A stretch of DNA of 64,000 bases from Vombatus ursinus (GCF_900497805.2 NW_020954615.1:12043665-12107664), one strand, 5' to 3'; counted from the stretch's first letter, positions 11,029-21,905 are shown. Notes: generated by a model from the letters alone, not told the origin. Made by a program: numbers and translations.

Positions 11029-11421
11029 TGTTGAAAGAAAAATTCTTCATTTGATCTTTCACCATTACTAATGAAGCAAAACCCAGGACAGAAAGAATTA
11101 AAAAATATTTTATCATAAGATCGTCAAGGTAGCAACACACTGATGGGCTGATCAATGGAGATCAGCAATGGCTTCAAGGGGGACAGCTTTCATAGGTAAC
11201 TTTAAAATAATGCAGACAGGTGCACCTCAGCAAAGAAGGTGGGGCTGTTGCATTTCTGTTCCTCCTCAAGATAGCAAGAACATGACAATTTGCAGGTAGG
11301 AGTATCTGACAAAAAAGCAGGGGATACAGAAAGCTGTCAACTTGGTATCTCCTTCCCTACCAGAGCTTCTCCCAACACTATTTGATAAGCAGAACTGAGA
11401 ACAATGGGGAATTGAGTCAAC
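11029..11421 (-). mobile_element. LTR, antisense (endogenous retrovirus fossil)
   Basis: Aligns along nearly its whole length with 32655-33016, which is an isolated copy inside an L2 tail. Shared parts in LTR orientation: a promoter region around 'aaagttacctatgaaagc', a poly-A signal region, and a 3' part with 'ttttgcttcattagtaatg'. It lies just downstream, on the same strand, of the gag-like region at 11422-12200, so it may be the 3' LTR of that element. Broken fossil; the two copies differ by roughly a quarter, so it is old. Confidence 0.65.
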
Positions 11422-12200
11422 ATAATTTTCAACAATACCCAGATAATATTCTATAATTGTCAAATCAGAAGAGTTGTACTTTTTAATTCTTAATAACACT
11501 TTTTATGTAATTGTTTTACAAGAGCATCATGCATTTTAAATATTAATTGTTGACATTCTAAATTGATTGCATTCAAGGCCAATATAGAGAAATCTTGATC
11601 AAAGTATACTTTAAGAACAAAAATTTATCTTTGCATTGCCCTGATATCAAATATTGGGTGGCAATATGAAAATTAAGATCAACCACAATAATCTATATAT
11701 ATAATACTCCCCAGGGTTATTTTTATCCTAAGGAATATATTTATGCCTCAAATCCTTCTTTATGCAATACCTATTCCACAAATATGCCAATTTTTTTTTA
11801 TAATTTTTTTTATACAATGACCTTCTTTCAAACAGCGGAAACATCTAGCCTGGGCTCTAGGCTTAGATTTTTCTTTTTCCTTATCTTTTCCCTCGTAGAC
11901 AAAGTGGGCTGTATTTTTTAACTCATCAATTGCTTTCTCATGCCACCCTGGGCAATTCTTAAGAAAAAATAGCTTCAGAGCCCAATTAAATATGGATTCA
12001 TTATTTCTAATATTTAAAATCAGTTTTACTTAAGCTCCTTAAAAAGTAAGGATTAAGTTTCACTCACCCTCAAGTCACTCCTTGATTTAAACAAACTTCT
12101 ATCTATCCTTTCCAGGTCAAGAAAAAAGTTCAAATTGCAAACTGTCTTTGAAATCTTACTGAAGCTGACTTCCAGTAGTCTGACACTTTTAAAACTAGAG
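11422..12200 (-). mobile_element. Retroviral gag-like internal fragment (fossil)
   Basis: On the antisense strand near 11815-11960 there is a lysine-rich stretch followed by 'CFRCLKEGH', a nucleocapsid zinc-knuckle-like pattern (C-x2-C-x4-H). Orientation and adjacency to the LTR at 11029-11421 suggest one element. No pol or env was recognised and no 5' LTR was found, so most of it is missing. Thoroughly broken. The class is undetermined. Confidence 0.45.
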
Positions 12201-12700
12201 AAAAAAAATCTCCCTCCCTAAAACAATAAAAGCAGTCTGTATGTGATCTCTTCTCCTAAAACAAATTCTACAGTTTTGAGATACCACAAAGGCATAACAT
12301 CCACAAATACACTCAATTCATGGCTACACTGGCTCACCTGCCCTGTATGTAGCAGTTAATTGATAATTAGGATGGCTGACCTCTTCTCCAAAAGAGTTTC
12401 TTCCCTAGATGATAGTTGTAAGGGTTGAATTTGAAGAAAGACTGAGGATCTGGGAGGTAATCATTTCCATAACTTAAAATGCAATGAAAAAAGCAAGCCT
12501 GTTCTCTGAAATCATATATTAAATAGTTGTTTACTTCTCAGGTTAGCTCTGCTTCTGAAATCTCTCCCTTCATTAAGCAAAATTATGAAGCCATGTCCTT
12601 ATATTCACGAATCTTCCAGGTTCCTGACCATATCCTCATAATCTCTGGAACCTTATCCCACCCTTCCTCTTAGCAGCACCATTTACTCCAAGGCAGTTTA
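12201..12700. other. Unassigned; possibly more of the same retroviral fossil
   Basis: Nothing recognised. If the neighbouring gag-like fragment is real, its upstream part would lie here. Left unassigned. Confidence 0.3.
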
Positions 12701-12704
12701 CCAG

Positions 12705-12955
12705 CAAAGGCAGCAATGGGCCAGTGGATCCAGTGCCAAGGCTGGAGTCTGGAAGGCTCAGCTTGAGTTCAAATCTGACCTCAGACACTCATTAACTGTG
12801 TGACCCTGGGCAAGTCACCTAACCCTGTTTGCTTAAGTTTCCTCATCTGTAAAAGGAGCTGGAGAAGGAAATGGCTCTTTGAATCATTGCCAAGAAAACT
12901 CCAAATGGCTTCACAAAGAGTCACAAACAACTGAAAACAACCGACAATAACGTTT
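12705..12955 (+). mobile_element. CORE-SINE with BovB-type tail (MAR1-like)
   Basis: 'aaggctggagtctggaag', 'tgtgaccctgggcaagtcac', 'ggagctggagaaggaaatgg' and 'caaagagtcacaaacaactg'. Nearly complete head to tail. Confidence 0.9.
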
Positions 12956-13435
12956 CCCAGTAGTGAGTAACAGTTTCCATTAGACAAGTTTTGAAAAGCT
13001 CTCAGTCATATACTGAACTCAAACACTGGGAGGACCACAATTTCCTGATGATTCATGTCAGGTTGATGTATGCCTGCCTCCACACCTCTCAGCTGGAAAC
13101 TTACTCCCTTCTCAACATATCTCTTTTTCCTGGAGCCAATCACTGACAAAACAATAACCTGAAATTCTTACCCAAGTCACTGTGTCTTAAGCAGCCAGTA
13201 GCAACATTCCATCACCTATAGGTCAGATTCCTCAGACCTATTTATGTTAAGATCTCTACCTCACTTGCTTTATTCCCTATATACCTGGCCTTGGTGTATG
13301 GATATCTAACTTGATTTTTATCATTGTCTCTTATGCAGTACTGAGTATGTCCCTTGCTTTTTTTTTTTCTTGCTCTCTATTGTCTGATGTAACAGCATAA
13401 TCTGGCCAATTTTCTCCCCACTATCAACTTTTGGT
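12956..13435. other. Unassigned sequence
   Basis: No family recognised. The stretch near 13385-13425 ('ggccaattttctccccac') resembles 8005-8025 ('gagcaattttctccccac'), so a short unnamed repeat may be shared. Confidence 0.4.
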
Positions 13436-14012
13436 TTCTTGGAACAATCAACCTTATTCTTCTATCCCTGAATATCCTGAACATCCCTGAGCAAAAATTC
13501 TCCACTTGACTTTCAATGTCCTTCAAAACCCAGTTCCTTCCTTTCCCTTCTTCTTACGTCTTATTTCCTTTCACATACTATACAATCCAATGACATTGGG
13601 CTCCTTCTCTTCCTCACACATGCCATTCTATATCCAACCCCAGGCCTCTTTCTCTGGCTGTCTCCCACACCTATAATTTTCTTGCTTAGCACCGTCTCTC
13701 AGCTTTCCAGATTTCCTTTAAGTCCCAGCTAAAATCCCACCTTCTATAAGAAGCTTTTCCTGATCCACCTCAATGTCAATGTCTTCCCTCTGTTGATTAT
13801 CTTAAATGGATAATATGTTTCTGTAATATGTTTTTACATATGCACATACACATGTGTGTACATCTTGGTTGTGCATAGCTCTTTGTATTTTTCTTCCTCA
13901 ATAGACGGTGAGCTGCTTGAGAGCAGGGGTTGTCTTTTTGCCTTTCTTTGTATCTGTGGCATTTAGCACAGTGCCTGGCATATAGTAGGCACTTAGTAAA
14001 TGCTTGTTGACT
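13436..14012 (+). mobile_element. L2 LINE 3' end
   Basis: ORF2 C-terminus and 3' UTR: 'caatgtccttcaaaacccag', 'tttaagtcccagctaaaatc', 'gagctgcttgagagcagggg', 'agtgcctggcatatagtagg'. Ends in the normal tail 'agtaaatgcttgttgactt'. Confidence 0.9.
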
Positions 14013-14013
14013 T

Positions 14014-14150
14014 GTTCCCTTAGTATATGCAGAACACTATGCCGGATGCTGTAAAAGGCTCAAAGATACATAAGACATAGTACCAATCTTCATGAACATT
14101 TGGAATCTAGTAGAAGAGCTATGACAAGTACACATGTACATAGAATACAA
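14014..14150 (-). mobile_element. L2 3' tail, antisense, abutting a sense L2 tail
   Basis: 'tgccggatgctgtaaaagg', 'cataagacatagtaccaat' and 'ttggaatctagtagaagagc' are antisense L2 end sequence. Placed tail to tail with 13436-14012. Confidence 0.55.
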
Positions 14151-14334
14151 AATTACCATTAAATTTAGTGATATCTAAAATAAGGTTTGACTCTGATATT
14201 TTGAAGCATATATCATCAGGCAAAAATGTTCTTCCTCAGATATTGGCAAAGTGAGGATTTTTCACCGGACACAGAAGAGAAAAGCCCAAGTTAAAAAAAA
14301 ATGTAAAATGCATGACTTAGGAGCGAAAGTCATC

Positions 14335-14515
14335 AAAAGAGCCCTAGGAAAAGATGCAGAGCACCTAGATTATAGTCTTGTTTCCATAACTGATTATCCA
14401 TATGATCTTGGCCAAGTCACTTCTCCCTGGTACTCATATTCCTTGTATATAAAATGATGGGACTAATAGCTGATGTTCTCAAAGGTGTATTCTAGCCCTG
14501 ACATTGTAAAATTTT
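14335..14515 (+). mobile_element. MIR3 SINE
   Basis: 'gatcttggccaagtcactt', 'ataaaatgatgggactaata' and the L3-type tail 'attctagccctgacattgta'. The 68-codon frame across it is not a gene. A CT-rich simple stretch follows at 14522-14595. Confidence 0.7.
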
Positions 14516-14595
14516 CAAAAATCAGTGAATTTCTCTCTCCTCTTTCCCTCTTTCCTCTCCTTCTCCTCTCTCCCCTCCATTCTTCTGTCCTCTTC

Positions 14596-15580
14596 TCCAT
14601 ACTATAAATGAACAAACCCCAAATTTGGCCAGGGATTGGTTAATTTTGTGGGTCAGTAAGCTTGATTGAAATTTTGGGAAAAAGATAAATCCCCTTGTCC
14701 TGGTTTATGAGTAAGGGAATAAGGGTCCCCAAAGACCTCAATTACTTAATTTGGGATTAAAACTAAGGATGTGTCTAAGAAGCAGCTAAAGTGGATCTTA
14801 ATCAAGTCATATGTAAGGGGATTTTAACCAAACACCCAAGTTTGGTGAGCATTTTGATTAATTTTAGTACCCATTTGCTTTCCTTCAGTTGCTGGGGATT
14901 AGACCATACCAACCTCCAAAGGTAATGGAACAAATTGACTCTAGCACATTTTTAGTTTTCTCCCAAGTGCTATTTCCTGGGTGGTATGATCACACTACCT
15001 TTTTCTGAACCGTCTTTCAGTGACAAAAAGATAAGAATTCTCATGGGGGGAAAGGCCAACAGAAGCCTGCATGAGCAATGCTCCGCTATAGTCCCCTCCC
15101 TCCCATGACAATAGCCAGTTCCTTAATTATTACAGGCTTCTTTGGATCCTTTCCAACTATAAGGATAAAGTTTTATTAGCTCCAAGTCCTATTCTGATAT
15201 CCTTGAGAACAGGTCTAGAAAAATGAATTATTTTTATAATTGCATAATTACAATGAATATTTCAGAAAGGCATTTGGAAATGTCAAGAAGATGCAAGTTT
15301 AAGACAAGAAAAATTACATGGCTTTCAAAGCCAAGAACCTTTAAGCTTATCAAGTGATACTCAATCCTTTTCTTTTATTATTATTAGCAGGAGTCTATAT
15401 ATTATGGAGACATTAAATAATGAACATTTGAGATTAATTAATATATTAAAAGTCCTATTCACCTAGTGATGACAGAGCATATTTCCAGTGAAGTGACAGC
15501 CTTTTACTTTCAGGAAAATGAGGGGAAAGGGACATGAAGAGAATCAAAGAAATATGATTACTTGGTCATAACAGCGTCAA
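14596..15580. other. Repeat-free block, candidate conserved non-coding DNA
   Basis: Nearly 1 kb without a recognised repeat, unusual for this window. Contains 'gattaattttagta' and other homeodomain-like TAAT sites. Conservation cannot be judged from one sequence. Confidence 0.35.
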
Positions 15581-15584
15581 CAAT

Positions 15585-15720
15585 TATAGAGCTTTTAAAA
15601 GTTTATGAAGAGTATTGTACACGCCCGTCTCATGCGATCCTCAAAACAATCATGGGAGGTCAGTTCTATTATTATGTCTACAGATAGGGAAACAGACTGA
15701 GTCAGGCTGAGAACTATTTG
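15585..15720 (-). mobile_element. MIR SINE, antisense
   Basis: 'gatcctcaaaacaatcatgg', 'ttctattattatgtctaca' and 'gggaaacagactgag' match antisense MIR. Confidence 0.7.
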
Positions 15721-15750
15721 TCCCTTCGTATCGTACAGAAATTACATTCC

Positions 15751-15905
15751 AGGGTCAGCTAGGTGGTGCAGTGGATAGAGCATCAGCCCTGGAGTCAGGA
15801 GGACCTGAGCTAATACCTGGTCTCAGGCCAGACACTTGACACTTACTAGCTGTGTGCACTCAAGCAAGTCACTTAACCCCAATTGCCTTGCCAAAAAGAA
15901 AGAAA
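15751..15905 (+). mobile_element. tRNA-headed SINE with poly-A tail (WSINE-like)
   Basis: Head 'ggtcagctaggtggtgcagt', CORE region, end 'taaccccaattgccttg' and an A-rich tail. Perfect 14-bp target duplication 'agaaattacattcc' at 15737-15750 and 15906-15919. Confidence 0.95.
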
Positions 15906-15954
15906 AGAAATTACATTCCCCATTTACCTCCTTGGTATCACTGATCTACTTCTC

Positions 15955-16759
15955 TTTTCCAAGTGACTAACAATTTCTTGATTGCCAAATCTAATGACCT
16001 TTTCTCACCCCTCATCCTTCTTGACCTCTATGCAGTTTTCAACTCTGAGTCATCCTCTTCTTGATTCTCTCTTCCCTTTAGGTTTTTTGGGGCACCGTTT
16101 AGGTTTTAGATTCTCCTCCTTCCAATCAGACCACTGCTTCTCAATTTCTTTTGTTGGATCCATCCATCTTATGTCCACTAACCATAGGTGTCCCACAGTA
16201 TTTTGTCCTGAGCCATATTATCTTCTCCATCTATATTATTTTACTTGGTGATTGCAGCAGCAACTTGGATTTAATTGTCATCTCTATGCTAATGATTCTC
16301 AAATCTTCTTACCCAACCCTAACCTCTCTGCTGACTATAATCCCACATCTCCAACTACCTAATGTATAATTCAAACTACACAGGCCTGAAACATCTTAAA
16401 TTCAACATATCAGAAACTAAACTCTTTATTTCCTCTCAAAATCTTCCACTTTCAAACTTCCCTCTTACTATCAAGGAATTTTTCCAGTCACCGAGGCTCA
16501 CAAGCTAGGTGTCATCCTGACTCTTCACTTTCTCTCTCACCCTCTCATGATTTTACCTTTGTAACACCTCTTGAATATGTCCCCTTCTGTCCTCTGGCAC
16601 TGCCACACTCTGGTGCAGACCCTTATCACCTCATGCCTGGACTATTTCAATAGTCTGGTGGCTGGTTTCCCTGCCACAAATTTCTCCTCACTCCAATCCA
16701 TTCCCTACTCAGCTGTCAAAGTAATCTTTCTTCAGCACAGGTCTCGTATCTCTCTCTCA
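15955..16759 (+). mobile_element. L2 LINE, upstream half (RT part), split by RTE insertion
   Basis: RT region: 'cttgacctctatgcagtttt' (LLDLxAAF), 'gtcccacagtattttgtcc' (GVPQxxVL) and, in the frame starting near 16151, 'GVPQYFVLSHIIFSIYII', clearly the L2 GVPQGSVLGPLLFSIY motif. The catalytic YADD region has decayed to S-M-L-M. Continues to 'gtcaaagtaatctttcttca', where the RTE at 16760-19302 begins. The rest of this L2 resumes at 19325. Confidence 0.9.
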
Positions 16760-19301
16760 CAAAGGTGTTGTTTTTGTTGTTCAGTTGTATATGACTCTTT
16801 GTGATGCCATGGACTATAGCATACCAGGCCTTGCTATCTTCCACTATCTCTCAAAGTCTCTCCAAGTTCATGTTTGTTGTTTCCATGAGACCATCTATCT
16901 CATCCTCTGATGTACCCTTTTTTTGTTGTCTTCAATCTTTCCCAACATCAGGGTCTTTTACAATAGGTCCTATCTTCTTGTTATGTGGCCAAAGTATTTA
17001 AGTTTGCTCTTCCAGTGAATAGTCTGAATTGATTTCTTTAAGTATTCATTGATTTGATCTTCTTGCTGTCCAAGGGATTCTCAAAAGTCTTTTTCATAGG
17101 TGGAGCAAAGGATAGAGCTCTGGCCTTAGAGTCGGGAGGACCTGAGTTCAAATCCAGACTCAGACACTTGACATTTCACACTTCCTAGCTGTGTGACCCT
17201 GGGCAAGTCACTTAATCCTGATTGCTTCACAAAAAAAGTCTTTTTCAGCACTACAGTTGGAAAGTGTTGATTCTGTGGCACTCAGTTTTCGTTATATTCC
17301 AACTCTCATATTCATGTATTGCTACTGGAAAAACCATAAATTTGGCTACATGGACCTTTGTCACCAAGGTAACATGTATGCTCTTTAATATGCTATCCAA
17401 ATTTGCCATAGCTTTCCTTGCAAGGAGCAAGTGTCTTTTAATTCCATGGCTGCAGTTGGCATCTGCAGTGATTTTTGAGCCCAAGAATGTAAAATCTGAT
17501 ACCACTTCCATTTCTTCTCCTTCTATTTGCCAGGAAGTGATGGGATGAGTTTCTATGATGTTTGCTTTTTTATGCTTAGCTTCAAGACAACTTTTTATTC
17601 TCTTCTTTTATCCTCCTCAAGAGGCTTCTTAATTCTTCTTCACTTTCTGCCATCAGAGTGGTATCATCTGCATAGCTGAAATTAATATTTCTCCTGGCAA
17701 CCTTAATTCCAACTTTTTATTCATCCAGCCTGTCATTTCATGTGATGTAGTCTGCATATAAGTTAAATAAATAAGGTGACAATATACAGCCTTGCCATAC
17801 TCCTTTTCCAATCTGAAACCAATCAGTTGTTCCATGTTCAGTTCTAATTATTGCTTCTTGACCCTCATACAGGTTCCTCAGGACACAGATAAGATGATCT
17901 GATGTTGCCATACTTTGAGGACTTGCCACATTTTGTTGTGATCCACACAGTCAAAAGCTTTAGTGTAGTCAATGAAGCAGATGTTTTTGTTTTTGTTTTC
18001 TGGAACTGCCATGCTTTCTCCATAATCCAGTGAATGTTGGTAATTTTGTCTTTAGTTTCTTTGCCTTCTCAAAAAGCAGCCTGCTCTTCTAGTAATGCTC
18101 GGTTCACATATTACTGAAGTCTAGGTTGTAGAGTCTTAATCTGCTAGCGTGTGAAATGAGTAAAATTATTTGGTAATTTGGACATTCCTTGGCATTGTTC
18201 TTCTTTAAGACTGGGATGTAAAGCAATCTTTTGTGATCCAGTGACCGCTGTTTCATTTTCCAAATATGCTAGCACATTGAGAGCAATGATTTAACAGTGT
18301 TGAAATAGCTCAGCTAGAATTATATTACTTCTACCAACCTCATTGTTTTCAATGCTTCCTAAGGCCCACTTGACTTCATTCTCCAGGATGTCTAGTTCTA
18401 GATCAGTAACACACCGTGGTGGTTATTGGTGATGTTAATATCTTTTTTATGTATTCCTATGTATGTGTATGTTTGTGTACACACATGCACACACATTTTA
18501 TGTATGTATTTTATATATTTCTGCCACCTCTTCTTATCTCTTTTATTTCTAAGTCCTTAAAATTTTTGTCTTTTTTTTTTGCATGAAACTTTTCCCTTCA
18601 TATCTTTAATTTTCTTGAAGAAGTCTCTTGTCTTTCTCATTCTGTTGTTTTCTTTTATTTCTTTGCATTGTTCATTCAAAAAACCTTGTCTCTCCTTGCA
18701 ATTCTCTGGAATTCTGCATTCAGTTGGGCATATCTTTCCCCTTCTCCTTTACCTTTTGCATTCCTTTTTTCCTCAGCTATTTGTAAAGCCTCATCAGGCA
18801 GCCAATTTGATTTCTTGATCTTTTTCTTTTGGATTTTTTTTGTTGCTGCCTTCTGTACAATATGGTGAACCTCTGTCTATAGTTCTTCAGGCACTCTACC
18901 TACCAGATCTAATTGCTTAACTTTATTCTTCATTTCCACTTCATATTCATAAGGGATGTTATTTAGGTCATACCTGTATGGTCTTATGGTTTTCCCTACT
19001 TTCTTCTATTTAAGCCTGAATTTTGCAATAAGAAGCTCATGATCTGAGCCACAGTCAGCTCCAGGTCTTGGTTTAACTAACTGTATAGAGCTTCTCCACC
19101 TTTGACTGCAAAGTATATGATCAATCTGATTTTGATATTGACCATCTGATGAAGTCCATATGTAGAGTCACCTTTTGGGTTGCTGAAAAACAGCATTTGC
19201 TATGACCATTGAGTGATTTTGACAAAACTTTATTAGTCTTTGCCATCCTTCATTTTGTACTCTAAGCCAAGCTTGCCAGTTATTCCAACTATCTTTTAGT
19301 T

Positions 19302-19302
<1 letters not shown>
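16760..19302 (-). mobile_element. BovB-type RTE LINE, ~2.5 kb, antisense
   Basis: An almost continuous antisense RTE. Its 3' end is at 16760 ('gttgttcagttgtatatgac'); its 5' end is cut within the endonuclease domain near 19300. Antisense frames keep strong BovB identity: 'VSDFTFLGSKITADANCSH' and 'RHLLLARKAMANLDSILKS' (17251-17511); the RT core 'GVWQGCILSPYLFNLYADY' (17738-17929); and 'RLIKFCQNHSMVIANAVF' in the endonuclease (19168-19422). Order from the 5' side: endonuclease, RT, C-terminal region, short 3' UTR. Many stops and frame breaks; not active. The SINE at 17097-17233 sits inside it, and a (TATG) stretch near 18440-18510 interrupts it. Known: BovB-like RTEs occur in marsupials, ruminants and squamates with patchy distribution. 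The family match is by recall. Confidence 0.93.
17097..17233 (+). mobile_element. tRNA-headed SINE nested in the BovB-type RTE
   Basis: Head 'aggtggagcaaaggatagag', B-box-like 'gagttcaaatcc', CORE 'tgtgaccctgggcaagtcac' and an A-rich tail. Exact 14-bp target duplication 'aaaagtctttttca' at 17083-17096 and 17234-17247. Inserted after the RTE, which itself inserted after the L2. Confidence 0.95.

Positions 19303-19336
<34 letters not shown>
19303..19336. repeat. (CA)n microsatellite at the RTE/L2 junction
   Basis: About 15 CA units exactly where the 5' end of the antisense RTE meets the resumed L2, possibly grown from the insertion junction. Confidence 0.9.
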
Positions 19337-19338
<2 letters not shown>

Positions 19339-20030
19339 GTCATTGTGGCTCCCATCACTTCTAGAATTAAACACAAAATTCTCTGTCTGGTAATCAAAGT
19401 CTTTCATAACTTGCCCCTCCATACCCCCTTTCCAGCCTTCTTATACCTCATATCCCTTCCAATATTCTGTAATCCAGAAGCACTGGCCTTATTCCGGTCC
19501 CTCAAATAAGACTCTCCATCTTTCATCTCTGGACATTTTCACTCACTGTCCCCCATGCCTGGAATATTATGCCTCTTCAACTCTGCTTCTTGGCTTCCCT
19601 GGTTTCCTTCAAATCCCATCTAAAATCCCACCTTCAGGGGCAGCTAGGTGGTGTAATGTATAGAGCACTGGCCCTGAAGTCAGGAGGACATGAGTCCAAA
19701 TCTAGCCTCAGACCAAACACTTGACACTTAATAGCTGTGTGACCCTGGGCAAGTCACTTAACTAAATTGCCTAAAGTATAAAATAAAATAAAATAAAATA
19801 AAATCCTACCTTCAGCAAACCTTTCCCAATTCTCCTTAATTCTAGGGACTTCCCTCTTTTTATGATTTCCAATTTATCCTGCATAGAGCTTGTTTACACA
19901 TAGTTGTTTGCATGTCATCTCCTGTGTTAGACCGTAAATTCCTTGAGAGCAGGGACTGCTGTTTAGCTTTCTTTATATTCCTAGGGCTTAACGCAGTGCT
20001 AAGTATGTAATAAATATTTATTGACTAACT
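19325..20030 (+). mobile_element. L2 LINE, downstream half and 3' tail
   Basis: Resumes with 'gtggctcccatcacttctag' and 'cacaaaattctctgtctgg', the L2 segment that follows the break at 16759. Proceeds through 'ccatgcctggaatatta' and ends 'taataaatatttattgacta'. Interrupted by a SINE at 19637-19798. An (AATG)n run (20034-20056) caps the tail. Confidence 0.9.
19637..19798 (+). mobile_element. tRNA-headed SINE with (AAAAT)n tail, nested in L2
   Basis: Head 'ggggcagctaggtggtgtaa', CORE 'gctgtgtgaccctgggcaag', and a tail of five aaaat units. Target duplication 'taaaatcccaccttca' (19621-19636) and 'taaaatcctaccttca' (to 19814), one mismatch. Confidence 0.95.
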
Positions 20031-20118
20031 GAATGAATGAATGAATGAATGAATGAAACACATGCCTGGTCCATTAAGACTGGTGACATTTCAGGCAGGT
20101 TTCTTGATATTTTAAACA

Positions 20119-20136
20119 AGAAAGAAAGAAAAAGAG

Positions 20137-20219
<83 letters not shown>

Positions 20220-20415
20220 GAAAGAAAGAAAGGAAGGAAGGAAGAAAGGAAGGAAGGAAGGAAGGAAGAAAGGAAGGAAGGAAGGAAGGAAGGAAGGAAG
20301 GAAGGAAGGAAGGAAGGAAGGAAGGAAGGAAGAAAGAAAGAAAGAATGAAAGAAGGAAAGAAAGGAAGAAAGGAAGGAAGGAAGGAAAGAAGAGAAAGAA
20401 GAGAAAGAAAAGAAC
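20119..20415. repeat. Purine-only (GAAA)n to (GGAA)n tract
   Basis: About 300 bp of almost uninterrupted purine on the + strand: gaaa units to about 20230, then ggaa units, then mixed. It creates spurious 100-146-codon frames on both strands, which are not called. Confidence 0.95.
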
Positions 20416-20762
20416 ATTTAAAAAAATCTGTCATACCATGCTTGCCAGTTGTTGTCATTTTCTCACTTTACTTTCTCACCTAAAACCCTTGAAAAAAGTC
20501 ATCTATATTCAATGCCCCTACTTTATGTCCTCTCTCTGTCTTCTGAATCCTCTGCACTCAGGCTTGCTTTATTGACCTGAAGCTACTCCTTCCAATGTTA
20601 CCAATGCTCTCAACTGTAATCATATTTTCTTAGTCACCCTTCTTCACTTCTCTGCAGCACTGCTGACCACCTTCTCCTCCTGGATTCTTTTTCCTCTTTC
20701 AACCTTTCCTACTACTGTGTAGATCACCATAGATCGTTATGCAAGTTCACAACCTCAGTGTC

Positions 20763-21018
20763 AGAAGCAGCTAGATGGCATAGTGGATAGAGCACAGGGC
20801 CTGGAGTCAAGAAGATCTAAGTTGAAATCTGGCCCTAGACACTTGGTACATGTATGGCCCTAGACAGATCACTTAACCTCTTAGTTCCTGCATCTATAAA
20901 ATAGGGGTTTGTAATGGTCCCTCCCTCACAGGTTGTTCTGAAGATCTAACAAGATAACACAGGTAAAGCACTTTTCAAGGATTATGTAAATGTTAGTCAT
21001 TATCACCATTTATTATCA
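20763..21018 (+). mobile_element. tRNA-headed SINE with MIR-type tail, nested in L2
   Basis: 'agcagctagatggcatagtg', 'gggcctggagtcaagaagat', 'cctgcatctataaaatag', 'ggtaaagcacttttcaagga' and a terminal 'ttagtcattatcacc'. Confidence 0.85.
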
Positions 21019-21481
21019 TTGTTACCCTTGATTCCTCTCTTATTTACCCCCATAGACCTGCTCAGTTGATAAAACTCATCATTTCTTTCTCTACATCTCT
21101 TGTATGTGTACCTTTCTTGCTACTGACATAACCATCATCTGAGTTCAGAGCCTCATCACCCCTCACCTATATTATTAACAATAGCTAGCTAATTAGAGAA
21201 CTCTGAGGTCTCTCCCCACTGCAATCTGCCCTCCACTCAACTACCAAAGTGATATTCCTCAAGTGTAATTCTGACTATGTCACCCTCAATTCAGTAAACT
21301 CCAATGACTTCCTATTACCTCTAAGATTAAATATAAACTCGTTTCTTCACAACCTGGCCCCTTCCTGTCTATGTCCAATCTTTTAACCCATTACTCCCAT
21401 CCCTACATTGTCTGGTCCAGATATAATGGCCTTGTTCGTCATGATGTACCATCTCCATCTCTCTGCTCTTGAACCATAGCT

Positions 21482-21714
21482 GTGCTGGAGTCAGCTTAAA
21501 CTGGTTTCTGAGAACCATGGTTCAGTGTTCAGTGTGAGCACTTACACCTCAGAAATCAGCAAATGCTACCAATGAGGGCAGCATGTATTATTTTGTTTAC
21601 TGTCTAGACTTAAGAAAGTGATGGAGAAAAGGTCAATGGTACATATTAAACTTTAAAATGTGTTGCATGTATACTTTTTTGGGGGAAAGGCAGTTTTTAA
21701 ACATTTACCAGCAT
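21482..21714. mobile_element. Unnamed ~240-bp interspersed repeat, copy 2
   Basis: Partner of 1066-1313. Shares 'cagtgtgagcacttacacct'-type and 'agaaagtgatggagaaaa' blocks. L2 sequence stops before 'tgtgctggag' and resumes after 'ttaccagcatgg', so the repeat is a discrete insertion of about 233 bp. Confidence 0.6.
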
Positions 21715-21905
21715 GGCTCTGCCTTGTACGGTGGTTCATTGTGCCTACAACACTCTTGCTTTCTCCTTCAAATCCACAGATTCCCTCAAGATTTATTGCC
21801 ACTTCTACCTCCCGTAGGAACCCTTTTCTCATCTCCTCATTTGTTAGCCCCTTTTTTCTCTGCAGCTACTTTTCATCTACTATGTACCTTATAGAGATTT
21901 ATTTG

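Larger units (their letters stand above)
20455..21905 (+). mobile_element. L2 LINE in three pieces (20455-20762, 21020-21480, 21715-21905)
   Basis: Piece 1: 'acccttgaaaaaagtcatct', 'cttctctgcagcactgctga'. Piece 2: 'agagcctcatcacccctcac', 'ctactcaaccac'-like C-terminal region, 'actccaatgacttcctatta'. Piece 3: 'caaatccacagattccctca', 'gtaggaacccttttctc'. Gaps are filled by a MIR-tailed SINE and by the unnamed ~240-bp repeat. No proper 3' tail, and heavily broken. Confidence 0.8.

Noticed and set aside
12201-13435. 5' LTR for the retroviral fossil at 11029-12200
   Set aside because: Only a weak resemblance near 12565; no convincing alignment with the two LTR copies.
20018-20483. Frames of 101-146 codons on both strands
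   Set aside because: Translation of the GAAA/GGAA tract.
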